From Chloroflexota bacterium (lineage in GTDB: Bacteria > Chloroflexota > UBA11872), in NCBI GenBank assembly GCA_022824865.1, contig JAJDZD010000009.1, positions 1 through 40,410 on the forward strand: 40,410 nucleotides of DNA. Direction: 5' to 3'. Numbering within the stretch: position 1 is the stretch's first letter; each line of letters begins with the position of its first letter. The translations under genes were made by a program, and so were the position numbers. Under the pieces are notes generated by a model. That model ran no database searches, was not told the DNA's origin, and saw only the letters and a program-made list of their open reading frames with translations. Of the stretch, positions 7,197 to 14,450 are shown piece after piece.

Positions 7197-7691
7197 GTGT
7201 TGTTGATACTCGGCGGCCTTCCCGGGGTGGGGAAGACGGCGGTTGCCGCGGGGCTGGCGCGGGAGACTGGCGCTGTTCATCTGCGGATTGACTCGATTGA
7301 GCAGGCGCTGCGCAACTCCGGTGTGGATGTGTCGGGGCCCGAGGGGTATGCGGTGGCTTATGCGATTGCGGAGGACAACCTGAGGTTGGGTCGCACCGTG
7401 ATCGCCGACTCCGTGAACCCATTGGAGGTCACCCGGTCCGCATGGCGAAGCGTCGCCCAGCGGACGGGCACGCGTTACGTGGAGGTCGAGGTCGTGTGTT
7501 CCGACCGGGCGGAGCATCGGCGCAGGGTGGAGACGCGGACAGCTGACATCGCCGGGCACGAGTTGCCTACGTGGCAGCAGGTTTGCGAGCGGGAGTATGA
7601 GCCCTGGGAGGCCGGCATCATGGTGGACACGGCGGGGCGGCATATCGAGTCCAGCGTTTCGGCACTGCGGGGAGAACTGGACGGCCTTTAG
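7197..7691 (+). CDS. P-loop kinase-like ATPase (AAA_33/zeta-like)
   Basis: A 164-residue P-loop protein. The Walker A is GGLPGVGKT at residues 6-14, followed by GAVHLRIDSIEQALR, where Asp follows the second strand as in small-molecule kinases of the AAA_33, chloramphenicol phosphotransferase or zeta-toxin type. Then come a TVIADSVNP strand and an Arg-rich lid region (RAEHRRRVETR). The start is GTG at 7197. The likely activity is phosphoryl transfer to a small molecule or nucleotide. It lies 72 bp after the EEP gene on the same strand, so co-expression is possible. A toxin role cannot be shown, and no epsilon-like antitoxin is visible. Confidence 0.75.
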   Translation: MLLILGGLPGVGKTAVAAGLARETGAVHLRIDSIEQALRNSGVDVSGPEGYAVAYAIAEDNLRLGRTVIADSVNPLEVTRSAWRSVAQRTGTRYVEVEVVCSDRAEHRRRVETRTADIAGHELPTWQQVCEREYEPWEAGIMVDTAGRHIESSVSALRGELDGL

Positions 7692-7790
7692 GGATCGCTC
7701 GGCGCTGGTCGCTCACCTGTCGCTCCGCAGATGGCGCATCCGGGACCTCCACCTCAGCACTGGATGTGTAAACCATGTGTCCGGTCTGGA

Positions 7791-7894
7791 CATGGGGAAG
7801 GGGAGAGGGCAGAGGGCAGAGGAGTGAGAAGGAGGTTGAGAAGAGAAGGAAGGAAAGTGCGGCACCCCCTTGAGGAGATTGACACCGCACACCC
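7791..7894 (+). repeat. 104-bp dispersed repeat, copy 1
   Basis: It runs from CATGGGGAAGGGGAGAGGG to GATTGACACCGCACACCC. It matches 10171-10275 over its whole length with roughly a dozen differences, mostly in the part just before GATTGACACC. Both copies are plus-oriented and intergenic. A weaker relative lies near 211-275. Purine-rich in the middle; no ORF is conserved between the copies. Confidence 0.8.
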
Positions 7895-7953
7895 GCCCCT
7901 CAGGTTATGCAAAGGACACCATGGGGGCTGGCTGGTGAGTCCGCTCACGATCG

Positions 7954-8349
7954 TTAGGGTTGGGGTTTCTGCTCCTGGATCTGGATCAGGTTGCCGCAGG
8001 TGTCGTCGAGGATCGCGGTGATGACCGGGCCGAGGTCGGTTGGCGGCTGTACGAATTGCACGCCTTTTGCCTGGAGACGCTCGTATTCGGCTTGCACGTC
8101 GTCGACCGCGAAGGAGGTGCTGGGGATCCCGTCCTCCACAAGCGCCTTCACGAACGGACGGACTGCGGGATGGGCATCAGGCTCAAGCAGAAACTCCGTC
8201 CCCTCAGGGTCTTCCGGGGATACCACGGTGATCCAGGCGTATTCGCCCAAGGGAATGTTGTGCTTGAGCTGGAAGCCAAGCGTTTCCGTGTAAAAGCGAA
8301 GCGCCTTTTGTTGGTCGTCTACGAAGACGCCGGCGAGGTGGATTCTCAT
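7954..8349 (-). CDS. VOC (glyoxalase/bleomycin resistance) family protein
   Basis: A single 131-residue VOC domain with two beta-alpha-beta-beta-beta modules. The first is IHLAGVFVDDQQKALRFYTE ending in FLLEPD. The second includes TSFAVDDVQAEYERLQAKGV and finishes NLIQIQEQ. His/Glu positions usable as metal ligands are present at the start and end (RIHL and IQIQE). The gene is second in a minus-strand operon, 3 bp after an ArsR family regulator. That is the common arrangement of a VOC protein induced by release of its repressor. Substrate is unknown; options are drug binding, dioxygenase or glyoxalase-like activity. Confidence 0.85.
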   Translation of the reverse strand: MRIHLAGVFVDDQQKALRFYTETLGFQLKHNIPLGEYAWITVVSPEDPEGTEFLLEPDAHPAVRPFVKALVEDGIPSTSFAVDDVQAEYERLQAKGVQFVQPPTDLGPVITAILDDTCGNLIQIQEQKPQP

Positions 8350-8352
8350 CGT

Positions 8353-8637
8353 TCACATGTCCCTTTCATCTGTTGAGATCGGCCAACGCTCGGCGATGGC
8401 CTTCAGCGGGCGGCCCTCGAACCAATGGAGCTTCGACCTGCCCTCGCGCCTGGTGCGAATCAGCCCGGCGGCCTCCAAGACGCCCAGGTGTTGGGTGATC
8501 GCTTGCCGCGAGGAGTTGATGCCGTGCTTCATGGTCAGGCGTGCACAGATTTCGAAGAGCGATTGACCTGACCGATCGACGAGTTCATCCAGGATGGCCC
8601 GTCTGGTTGGGTCAGCGATCGCCCGATATACGTCCAC
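8353..8637 (-). CDS. ArsR family winged-helix transcriptional regulator
   Basis: A 94-residue protein with the ArsR layout: VYRAIADPTRRAILDELV helix, a helix-turn-helix ending SSRQAITQHLGVLEAAGLI (recognition helix), then the wing RTRREGRSKLHWFEG. No cysteine metal-binding box is present, so it is probably of the non-metal type found beside VOC or SRPBCC genes. It is first in the operon with the VOC gene. A strong dyad sits in its promoter, so it very probably represses itself and its partner. Confidence 0.9.
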   Translation of the reverse strand: MDVYRAIADPTRRAILDELVDRSGQSLFEICARLTMKHGINSSRQAITQHLGVLEAAGLIRTRREGRSKLHWFEGRPLKAIAERWPISTDERDM

Positions 8638-8679
8638 GCGACCAGTCTAAGGCAAGTGTCCGCTTGCATGTCAGGGCGC

Positions 8680-8709
8680 ACGATATGCAAGCGCGTGCTT
8701 GCGTGTCAA
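8680..8709 (-). promoter_or_regulatory. Promoter with ArsR operator filling the spacer
   Basis: On the minus strand TTGACA (8704-8709) and TATCGT (8680-8685) form a sigma-70-like promoter with an 18-bp spacer. The spacer contains the perfect dyad GCAAGC-GCGT-GCTTGC (8687-8702). A second half-site pairing exists between CGCTTGCAT (8661-8669) and ATGCAAGCG (8685-8693). Binding of the ArsR protein here would block RNA polymerase. Confidence 0.7.
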
Positions 8710-8852
8710 CTGTTTAACTTCACGCGCTGAGTCTTGGGAATCCGGATCACGCCTGGAAATTGGGCGCGGCGGGGTATGGCGGCTCCCGGGCGATGGGCGC
8801 GAGGGGATGGGATTATCGGCAGGCGTCGGGGGGACGGTGCGGGAGGCGGGGG

Positions 8853-10142
8853 ATGAGCGAGCGGTTGGCGATTGATGGTGGAGCGCCGGTGCGCTCGGAG
8901 CCGTTTGGGCCGGGGCATGCGTTTGGGGATGACGATATTGCGGCGCTGACCGAGGTGGTGCGGTCGGGGCACGTGGGCAAGGGGCCGAAGGTCGACGCGT
9001 TCGAGCGGGCGTTTGCGGCGCGCCACGGGGTGAAGCACGCCATTGCGGTGACCTCGGGGACGGCCGCGATGCACGTGTGTATTGGCGCCCTGAATCCGGA
9101 GCCGGGCGACGAGATCATCGTGACGCCGTGGACGGCCGGCGGGACGATCATGGGCGCGCTGCTGCAGAACTGCGTGCCGGTCTTTGCGGACATCGACGAG
9201 ACGTACACGCTGGATCCGGCCGACGTTGAGTCGAAGATCACGCCGCGCACGCGGGCGATCATCGCGGTGCATTACCTGGGCAATCCGTGCGACATGCGGG
9301 CGCTGCAGGCCATCGCGCGGCGTTACGACCTGGCGCTGATCGAGGACTGCGCGCAGGCGCATTTCGCGGAGCATCAAGGCCAAGTCGTCGGGAGTATTGG
9401 CGACATGGCGGGGTTCAGCTTCGGGGGCAAGCACCTCTCGGCGGGTACCGGCGGGGCGGTGCTTACGAACGACACGGCGCTGTGGGAGCGCGCGGTCCTC
9501 TTCCACGACGTGGCGCTGCCGCGCGCGGGCGGTCCGTATGCCGACCGTCCGTACGGTCATTACTTCCTGGCGCCGCACTACATCATCAACGACCTGACGG
9601 CGGCGGTGCTGCTGGTGCAACTGGAGAAGGTGGACGGGTATATCGCCAGCAAGATCCAGGCGGCCGAGCGGATCATCGACGGCCTGGCGGACATCGACGA
9701 GCTGATCCCGCAGGCGGTGCGGCCGGGCGACCGGCATACCTATTGGATCCTGGGGTTCAGCCTGGACACGGAACGGCTGGGCTGCTCGGCTGACGTGTTT
9801 GCCGACGCGGTGCGCCACGAAGGCGTGCTGCTGATCAAGGCCGAGAACAGCGTGGATGCGCGGCATCCGTCGACGGGACTGCCGCGCATGGGCGGGGGCG
9901 GGCCGCTGTACAACGATCCGTTCCTGACCGGACCCGACTGCTACGGCCGCGGCCGCTTCCCGTTCGACCAGGCGCGGGACCGGGCGGTCGAATACGGGCC
10001 GGGCGCGTGTCCCAACGGGGAGGCGCTGATGGGCCGCACGGTTGGTTTCAACATGTGGCCGAATCTGAGCGATGCGGACATTGACGACATCGTGCGGGCG
10101 TTGCGGAAGGTGGCTGAGTACTACCGAGGGACCTCTGCGTAA
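8853..10142 (+). CDS. DegT/DnrJ/EryC1 family PLP-dependent aminotransferase
   Basis: The 429-residue protein follows the sugar aminotransferase plan. IDGGAPVRSEPFGPGHAFGD is the typical N-terminus. HAIAVTSGTAAMHVCI binds the cofactor phosphate. LIEDCAQAH gives the Asp that contacts the pyridine nitrogen. FSFGGKHLSAGTGG contains the Schiff-base Lys at residue 193. The ATG at 8853 follows GGGAGG and was preferred over an upstream frame start at 8760. Such enzymes aminate keto-sugars or act in natural-product or envelope glycan pathways; no such pathway genes are adjacent, so the substrate is open. The stop codon TAA lies inside a dispersed repeat, so the last residues may have been altered by it. 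Confidence 0.9.
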   Translation: MSERLAIDGGAPVRSEPFGPGHAFGDDDIAALTEVVRSGHVGKGPKVDAFERAFAARHGVKHAIAVTSGTAAMHVCIGALNPEPGDEIIVTPWTAGGTIMGALLQNCVPVFADIDETYTLDPADVESKITPRTRAIIAVHYLGNPCDMRALQAIARRYDLALIEDCAQAHFAEHQGQVVGSIGDMAGFSFGGKHLSAGTGGAVLTNDTALWERAVLFHDVALPRAGGPYADRPYGHYFLAPHYIINDLTAAVLLVQLEKVDGYIASKIQAAERIIDGLADIDELIPQAVRPGDRHTYWILGFSLDTERLGCSADVFADAVRHEGVLLIKAENSVDARHPSTGLPRMGGGGPLYNDPFLTGPDCYGRGRFPFDQARDRAVEYGPGACPNGEALMGRTVGFNMWPNLSDADIDDIVRALRKVAEYYRGTSA

Positions 10143-10173
10143 CCCGGGCTTGGTTGCCCGGAAGACCCCTCAT
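10138..10173 (+). repeat. Dispersed repeat, copy B, at the DegT stop codon
   Basis: GCGTAACCC then GGGCTTGGTTGCCCGGAAG and ACCCCTCAT matches 2138-2175. The gene's TAA stop is the fourth to sixth base of the repeat. It continues directly into the 104-bp repeat at 10171-10275, so the two may be parts of one composite element. Confidence 0.7.
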
Positions 10174-10275
10174 GCGGAAGGGGAGAGGGTAGAGGGCAGA
10201 GGAGTGAGAAAGAGGTTGAGAAGAGAAGGAAGGAAAGAGCGGCGGCCCTCTTGATCAGATTGACACCGCACACCC
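10171..10275 (+). repeat. 104-bp dispersed repeat, copy 2
   Basis: Same orientation as the copy at 7791-7894, from CATGCGGAAGGGGAGAGGG to GATTGACACCGCACACCC, with one extra base. It follows the CTTGGTTGCCCGGAAG repeat without a gap. It is followed by GC-rich DNA (CCTCCGGCGAAGTCGGCGCC) before the next gene. Confidence 0.8.
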
Positions 10276-10297
10276 TCCGGCGAAGTCGGCGCCGCCC

Positions 10298-10903
10298 CTA
10301 CGTGGGATGGGGCGGTGGGAAGGGTGGGTCGTAGGGCCAGGGTTTGGTGCGGTGGGTGTCGCGGAAGCGGGTTTCGTGGCGCCAGAGGACGTGGTGCCAG
10401 TCGGGGCGGCGGGGTTGCACGCCGTGTTCCTGGATGAGGTGCCAGACGATTTGTTCGAGGGTGATGCGGCGGGTGGGGAGGTGCAGGCGGGGGAACGGCT
10501 TTTGGCCGGGATAGTGGCGCGGAGCGGCGTGCACATGCAGGTGGCAGCGGGGATAACCAAATGGCGCCTCGCGCTGGTCGTGGTACTCGAACACCGGACG
10601 CGGATCGTCTAGGTCGGCGCCAGCTTGGTAAGTGAACGTCGCATCCGTTGTTTCAAGGCGTAACGGCGTGTGGATCACCCGCAGGGCGATCTGGACGTTC
10701 AAGTACATCCCATTGCTGAGTAGGGCCGGCTGCCCGCGGCGCGAGGACCGAGTTGCCCTGTGGCCGATGATCAGGACATCCGTGTCCCCGCCAAGCCAGA
10801 CATCGCCGAGCTCGGTAGCCGCGACAAGCTTGTAGACCTCGCGGATACGGCGCAGGAAGTCTCTGGCGGCTCGCTGGCTGCTAGGTCTGGCTGGGTTGAT
10901 CAA
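10298..10903 (-). CDS. Uncharacterised His/Arg-rich protein, second of an overlapping pair
   Basis: A 201-residue protein I cannot assign. An Arg/Lys-rich N-terminal helix (RAARDFLRRIREVYK) is followed by a beta-rich central part with LEIATTD-like strands and ATFTYQAGADLDDPRPVFEY. The most striking part is the His-rich stretch YPRCHLHVHAAPRH, then FPRLHLPTRRITLEQIVWHL and RPDWHHVLWRHETRF. These are regularly spaced histidines that could bind metal or RNA. It overlaps the upstream 78-codon gene by 23 bp, an arrangement typical of toxin-antitoxin or otherwise obligate pairs. No catalytic motif is recognised. Function unknown. Confidence 0.6.
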   Translation of the reverse strand: MINPARPSSQRAARDFLRRIREVYKLVAATELGDVWLGGDTDVLIIGHRATRSSRRGQPALLSNGMYLNVQIALRVIHTPLRLETTDATFTYQAGADLDDPRPVFEYHDQREAPFGYPRCHLHVHAAPRHYPGQKPFPRLHLPTRRITLEQIVWHLIQEHGVQPRRPDWHHVLWRHETRFRDTHRTKPWPYDPPFPPPHPT

Positions 10904-11117
10904 GGAGCCGGGCGAGATAGGTCAGTGATCGAAAGATCACGTCGCCGTGGTACCGCCCGGGTGGATCTCTGTAGATGCGCAGGAATTCGTCAGCCGTCAG
11001 ACCAAAGTGGCGCCGTGCGTCGCGGTCCAGTTCGTCCCAGACTTCCTGACGCGTGACCTGTTCGTGTTCGAATTCGTCGGGCAGCCATTCGGGCCGGGCC
11101 TCGACGGTTGTTGCCAT
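10881..11117 (-). CDS. Small acidic protein, first of an overlapping pair
   Basis: A 78-residue protein starting MATTVEARPEWLPDEF; the longer frame from 11237 has no family-like N-terminus and was not used. The sequence is helical and acidic (EFEHEQVTRQEVWDELDRDA), followed by HFGLTADEFLRIYRDPPGRY and FRSLTYLARLL. I do not recognise it. Size, charge and the 23-bp overlap with the 201-residue gene recall an antitoxin, but this rests only on layout. Confidence 0.55.
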   Translation of the reverse strand: MATTVEARPEWLPDEFEHEQVTRQEVWDELDRDARRHFGLTADEFLRIYRDPPGRYHGDVIFRSLTYLARLLDQPSQT

Positions 11118-11205
11118 GGACTGTGCCTCGCTGCGCGTACGAACAGGATAGCGCGGGTGGGCTCGGGCTTGAGGTTGGGTCGCTACGCGGTATCGGCCGC
11201 GTGCG

Positions 11206-12192
11206 TTAGGTGGCTCCGTAGATGCGGGTTGGATCAACGATGCAGTGTTCGCCTTTGTCTGAAGTGACCGTGTGGCCGTGGGTGAGTTTGGTGACGGCGG
11301 GGCCTTGTTGGAGGAAGCCGTTGGGGTCGTGGCGGGTGAGGTTGCGGGATGCGGCGCGGAGGTCGTGGGCGTTGAGGAGGCGGGCGATGGCGTTGCCTAC
11401 GGGGCCGCGCCTGACAAGGCCGGCGTCTTCCATGCGCTGGCCGAGGCGGTTGTAGTCGCTGCCGGGATGGCCAGGGAGCGGCGGTGTGCCGATGCTGACC
11501 AGAGGCGTGGTGGAGCCGTCGGGATGACGCATGCGGCCTTTCGAGACGCGGGGCTTTCGGTAGGGCAGTTCGAGCCAGACCTCGCACAGGTGCATGGCGG
11601 TGAGGTTCTGGTAGGGGACACCGAGCAGCAGGTAGCGGCCGTTGCGATCGAATACCTGCCGCATGGGACTATCGACGTCCCAGCCTGAGGCGCCGCCGGC
11701 GGTTGCGATGGTCTCGGCCAGCGGCCCGATGGCGGCGATGCTGTGCGCGAGGTGGATGCTGCGGTGGGCCTGGGGGCGTCGCCGCGCCGCCTCGGAGATC
11801 GCGCCCATTTGGGAGGGCGTGTGGACCGGATCGAAAACGAACTTGGAATCCCCGGCCGTCGGGTAGGTGAACGTGGGGACAACCAGAGTGCCCTGGGGCC
11901 CAAGGGCTTGCAGGAGGGCATCGACTACGGTTTCCGGTCCGCCCTCGACGAGTCCGATGCTACGGAGGGAGCTGTGGACCATGAGGAGGTCGCCGGGGCG
12001 GACGCCGAGGCTGATCAGATCGCGCACAAGGTCGGGAAGGCGCAGCGGTGCGCCGGAGGCTCCGCCTGTTTTGCTGTCCGCGTTCCGTTGCACTGGTCGC
12101 TCCTGCTGCATGTGAACCGACCCGGCTGGCACGCTGACTCGTGAGACCGGTCGCGCGTGGGCCATGGTCGCCTTCACGCGCGGATCCATCAA
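11206..12192 (-). CDS. Aminoglycoside N(3)-acetyltransferase family protein (AAC(3)-like)
   Basis: Up to 328 residues of the Antibiotic_NAT fold. Signatures are PGDLLMVHSSLRSIGLVEGG, TLVVPTFTYP, FDPVHTPSQMGAISEAARRR and RSIHLAHSIAAIG; the His residues in the last two are the expected active-site region that handles acetyl-CoA and the aminoglycoside amine. RYLLLGVPYQNLTAMHLCE completes the core. The true start is unclear: ATG at 12192, 12165 or 12111 are all in frame, and the fold begins after about residue 45. The family includes true resistance enzymes and many environmental relatives such as YokD/FrbF, so resistance should not be assumed. It is monocistronic on the minus strand. Confidence 0.85.
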   Translation of the reverse strand: MMDPRVKATMAHARPVSRVSVPAGSVHMQQERPVQRNADSKTGGASGAPLRLPDLVRDLISLGVRPGDLLMVHSSLRSIGLVEGGPETVVDALLQALGPQGTLVVPTFTYPTAGDSKFVFDPVHTPSQMGAISEAARRRPQAHRSIHLAHSIAAIGPLAETIATAGGASGWDVDSPMRQVFDRNGRYLLLGVPYQNLTAMHLCEVWLELPYRKPRVSKGRMRHPDGSTTPLVSIGTPPLPGHPGSDYNRLGQRMEDAGLVRRGPVGNAIARLLNAHDLRAASRNLTRHDPNGFLQQGPAVTKLTHGHTVTSDKGEHCIVDPTRIYGAT

Positions 12193-12366
12193 CGATGTCT
12201 GCGGGAACTAGGCCTGGTCGCGGATCTCCGACGTGCTCGCAGGCAGTCGTTGGCCTGGTATCTCGGAAGAGCGGCCTGGGCTAGACTCGGGCGCCTGGGG
12301 CGGCGATGGTCCGTAGGAGCAATCGCGGGGGCCACCCGCCGCTCGCCATGCGCAGGGGACGCATCG

Positions 12367-12531
12367 ATGCGGGGAAGACGTGATCCGAAACTCGGCCGTC
12401 GCCGTCTGCTCGCGGTTTCTGTTCTGATCCTCGGAGTCGCGGTGGCGTCGACCGTTGGGGCCTGTGCCGACAGCGACGAGTTCGATTTCAAGCCGCGTGG
12501 CACGAGGACGCCAGTCAGGGACGGCGGCTAG
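12367..12531 (+). pseudogene. Lipoprotein signal-peptide fragment
   Basis: A 54-residue frame: basic start (MRGRRDPKLGRRR), hydrophobic core LLAVSVLILGVAVASTVG, then a Cys in VGACADSDEF. It stops 30 residues after the Cys. It could be a tiny lipoprotein. Given the solute-binding-protein C-terminal remnant 270 bp downstream, I prefer the view that both are the ends of one decayed gene whose middle is lost. Confidence 0.35.
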
Positions 12532-12800
12532 AGCCCGACGGCCCGCGCGCATCTCGGGTACCGGCTCGGAGGTCAGTCGTCTGTTCGAGTCGAGGCCCAA
12601 CACACACGACAACGACATCCGGCGGGATTCCGCCTGCGCTGCTCGGACGCCCCGCAAGCGTTCAATCGCCGCAGGGATAGGGAGATCGCGAGGCGACCTC
12701 GGGGGGTCTTGGGCGGTCGGAGCTCGTAGCCCATTCCCCGTACGCGGGCCAGCGCCTGAATCACGCGCAACACGCCACCACTGCGGAACGTCGGGGCACG

Positions 12801-13166
12801 GTCGAGCAGGCGGTCGAACTCATCAATTTCTTCGTCGGGCCGGGAGTTCAGGGACGCATTGCCATCGATCGTGGGTCCCTCCCCTACAACAAGGAGGCGA
12901 TCGCCTCAGCCGAGATGGCGGCGGGGCCGCCGGCGAACCACAGCCTGTGGAACGACCAGGCGCAGCGCACCGATCACCGACATCTGCAGTGGGCGCACCC
13001 CAATTGGCAGGAGCTGTGGCCGATCTACAGGTGGGACAAGACCTTTCTTGGTGAGGAGACGGTGGAAGAAGGCCGCTTAAGGGTGACCACCGAGGCGGAT
13101 AAATTCCTTGAGAGGAACCACGACAACTGGGCGTCGCTCAAGCGCTATGCGGAGGCGGCCTCCTGA
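12801..13166 (+). pseudogene. C-terminal remnant of an ABC sugar-binding lipoprotein
   Basis: The frame reads VEQAVELINFFVGPGVQGRI, then AIDRGSLPYNKEAIASAE, and continues to RWDKTFLGEE and ends LKRYAEAAS. The pattern (A-x-E-L-I-x-F-F, five to ten residues, then G-x-L-P-x-x-K-x-A) is the typical C-lobe of family 1 extracellular solute-binding proteins. No start codon or N-lobe precedes it in frame. The nearby glycosidase-like and Gfo/Idh/MocA genes fit an ancestral carbohydrate-uptake locus. Confidence 0.55.
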
Positions 13167-13198
13167 CAGGCTAGACGCAGCAGCGCGACGAAAGCGCC

Positions 13199-13258
13199 AT
13201 GAGAGCCTCCTCTCGGCTGGGTCTGTCGAATCCCCCTGCCGAGTACGGAGGCTCTCAT
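13199..13258. other. Long imperfect stem-loop
   Basis: ATGAGAGCCTCC (13199-13210) pairs perfectly with GGAGGCTCTCAT (13247-13258). Inside, CTCGGC (13212-13217) pairs with GCCGAG (13238-13243), leaving a 20-nt loop. That gives 18 base pairs with small bulges. It sits 32 bp after the solute-binding-protein remnant. No T-tract follows, so it is not a classical terminator; it may be a transcript end, a mobile-element end or a structured RNA. Confidence 0.55.
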
Positions 13259-13338
13259 CTGTCGACCAGGCTCATGGGAAGTACATCTAGCGACTGCCGG
13301 GCTGGCCTAGGCTCCGCAAAGGCCCGGGAGTTCTGTCA

Positions 13339-13488
13339 ATGAAAAAGCTGCTGTCTTTTGACTATCGCGAGTTGGAGTACGTGGAGGGGTTTGCGGGGGC
13401 GCCGTTGCTGCGGCCGGAGTTGCCGTGGGAGCAGGGCAACAACCGGCTGTTGGGCAGCGTAGTCCTGGCGGCGAGGTGGGGTCACTAA
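13339..13488 (+). pseudogene. Truncated paralogue of the glycosidase-like gene at 14451
   Basis: A 49-codon frame beginning MKKLLSFDYRELEYVEGF. It is nearly identical to the start of the protein at 14451 (MKKLLFLDYRELEYVEGF), lacks eleven residues in the middle, rejoins at APLLRPELPWEQGN, and diverges after NRLLGSV before a stop. The different residues after EQGN suggest a former second paralogue rather than a recent copy. It is too short to fold. Confidence 0.7.
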
Positions 13489-13552
13489 CTCACTACCATA
13501 TACTTGGCCGCGCGGATTCCCTCCGGGCAGGCCAACCGAGAGCAGGATTCAC

Positions 13553-13957
13553 ATGGTCGTGGACCGAAGCGACAAGTACCGCAAGATGGTGGAACGAGGC
13601 AAGTACCAGCGGTTGTACAGCTACCTGCGCAGTCTCCAGGCCCAGGAGTGGAGGACCTCTTTCGGCGAGATCGAGGCAGTCGTTGGATTCCAACTGCCGC
13701 CGTCCGCGCGACTACACCGCCCCTGGTGGGGAAACCAGAAGCGCAGTAACGGACACAGCCACGCGCTGGCGTGGAGCGTCGCGGGATGGGAGACGGCGGA
13801 GGTCGATATAGATGCGGAGACGCTGCTGTTCAGGCGAAGACACCCCAAGGCTGAAGCCAGGCCTTCGCTCGACGAGGTATGGCCGGTCCACCCCACGGCG
13901 GTATGGCCCGAGGGCCTGAGCCTCAGGCGAGAGGATCTCTACGAGGAGCGGGTCTAG
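13553..13957 (+). CDS. DUF7662-like domain protein, paired with a PIN toxin
   Basis: A 134-residue protein. The core KYQRLYSYLRSLQAQEWRTS, FGEIEAVVGFQLPPSARLHR, PWWGNQ and AWSVAGWETAEVD, ending in LLFRRR, matches as I recall it a small domain of unknown function (DUF7662) found alone or fused to other parts. About 25 residues follow the core. The N-terminus may start at 13553 (ATG) or at 13586 (ATG). It stops 8 bp before the PIN-domain gene, so it could be the antitoxin or regulator of that pair. The DNA-binding role is not shown. Confidence 0.65.
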   Translation: MVVDRSDKYRKMVERGKYQRLYSYLRSLQAQEWRTSFGEIEAVVGFQLPPSARLHRPWWGNQKRSNGHSHALAWSVAGWETAEVDIDAETLLFRRRHPKAEARPSLDEVWPVHPTAVWPEGLSLRREDLYEERV

Positions 13958-13965
13958 CCGCCGCC

Positions 13966-14388
13966 ATGTTTATTGACACCAACGTGCTGGTGAACTCCCG
14001 TATTCCTGGCGCGCCAGACCACGACGCCGCTCGGGCAAGCCTGGAGCGTGCGTTTCGAGACCCTGAGCCGCCGAGAATCAGCCGGCAGGTCATACGCGAG
14101 TACCTGTCCGTCGTCACACGTCCGCAGACCTGGCCGGTGGGCATAACCCGAGAAGACGCCCTTGCTGACATCAGCAGACTGCTTCGCAGCTTCGAGGTTC
14201 TTGAGGATGGACCCCGGGTTACCGAGTGGCTGGTGGGCCTGTGCCGGGAATTTCCCGTTGGTGGACGGCAGATTCACGACGCCAATATCGTGGCGACGAT
14301 GCTCGCCCACGGCGAACGCCGGTTGCTGACGTTCAATGGAGCGGACTTCCGCCGGTACGGTGACCGCATTGAGCTGGTAGACGCTTAG
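13966..14388 (+). CDS. PIN-domain ribonuclease (VapC-like toxin)
   Basis: A 140-residue PIN domain. The acidic active-site residues are visible: Asp4 in FIDTNVLV, Glu45 in IREYLSVV, Asp105 in QIHDANIVA and Asp127 in FNGADFRRY. The start ATG at 13966 gives the exact family N-terminus. VapC-type enzymes cut tRNA or rRNA with Mg2+. It follows the DUF7662-like gene by 8 bp, taking the place usually held by the toxin in a pair. No RHH, AbrB or Phd antitoxin is present, so the partner is unconventional. Confidence 0.85.
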   Translation: MFIDTNVLVNSRIPGAPDHDAARASLERAFRDPEPPRISRQVIREYLSVVTRPQTWPVGITREDALADISRLLRSFEVLEDGPRVTEWLVGLCREFPVGGRQIHDANIVATMLAHGERRLLTFNGADFRRYGDRIELVDA

Positions 14389-14450
14389 CCGAGCGCGAGG
14401 AACCATGGGTTCGAACTCCACAGGGTCGCGTAGCGGCAGGAGTGGTGCCG

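Noticed and set aside
8706..9866. 386-codon minus-strand frame opposite the DegT gene
   Set aside because: Composition is His/Arg/Pro-rich in the manner of antisense frames; the DegT gene shows clear motifs.
13060..14400. CRISPR-like or tandem repeat array between the decayed genes
   Set aside because: The repeated segments are one gene copy and one stem-loop; there are no regularly spaced units.
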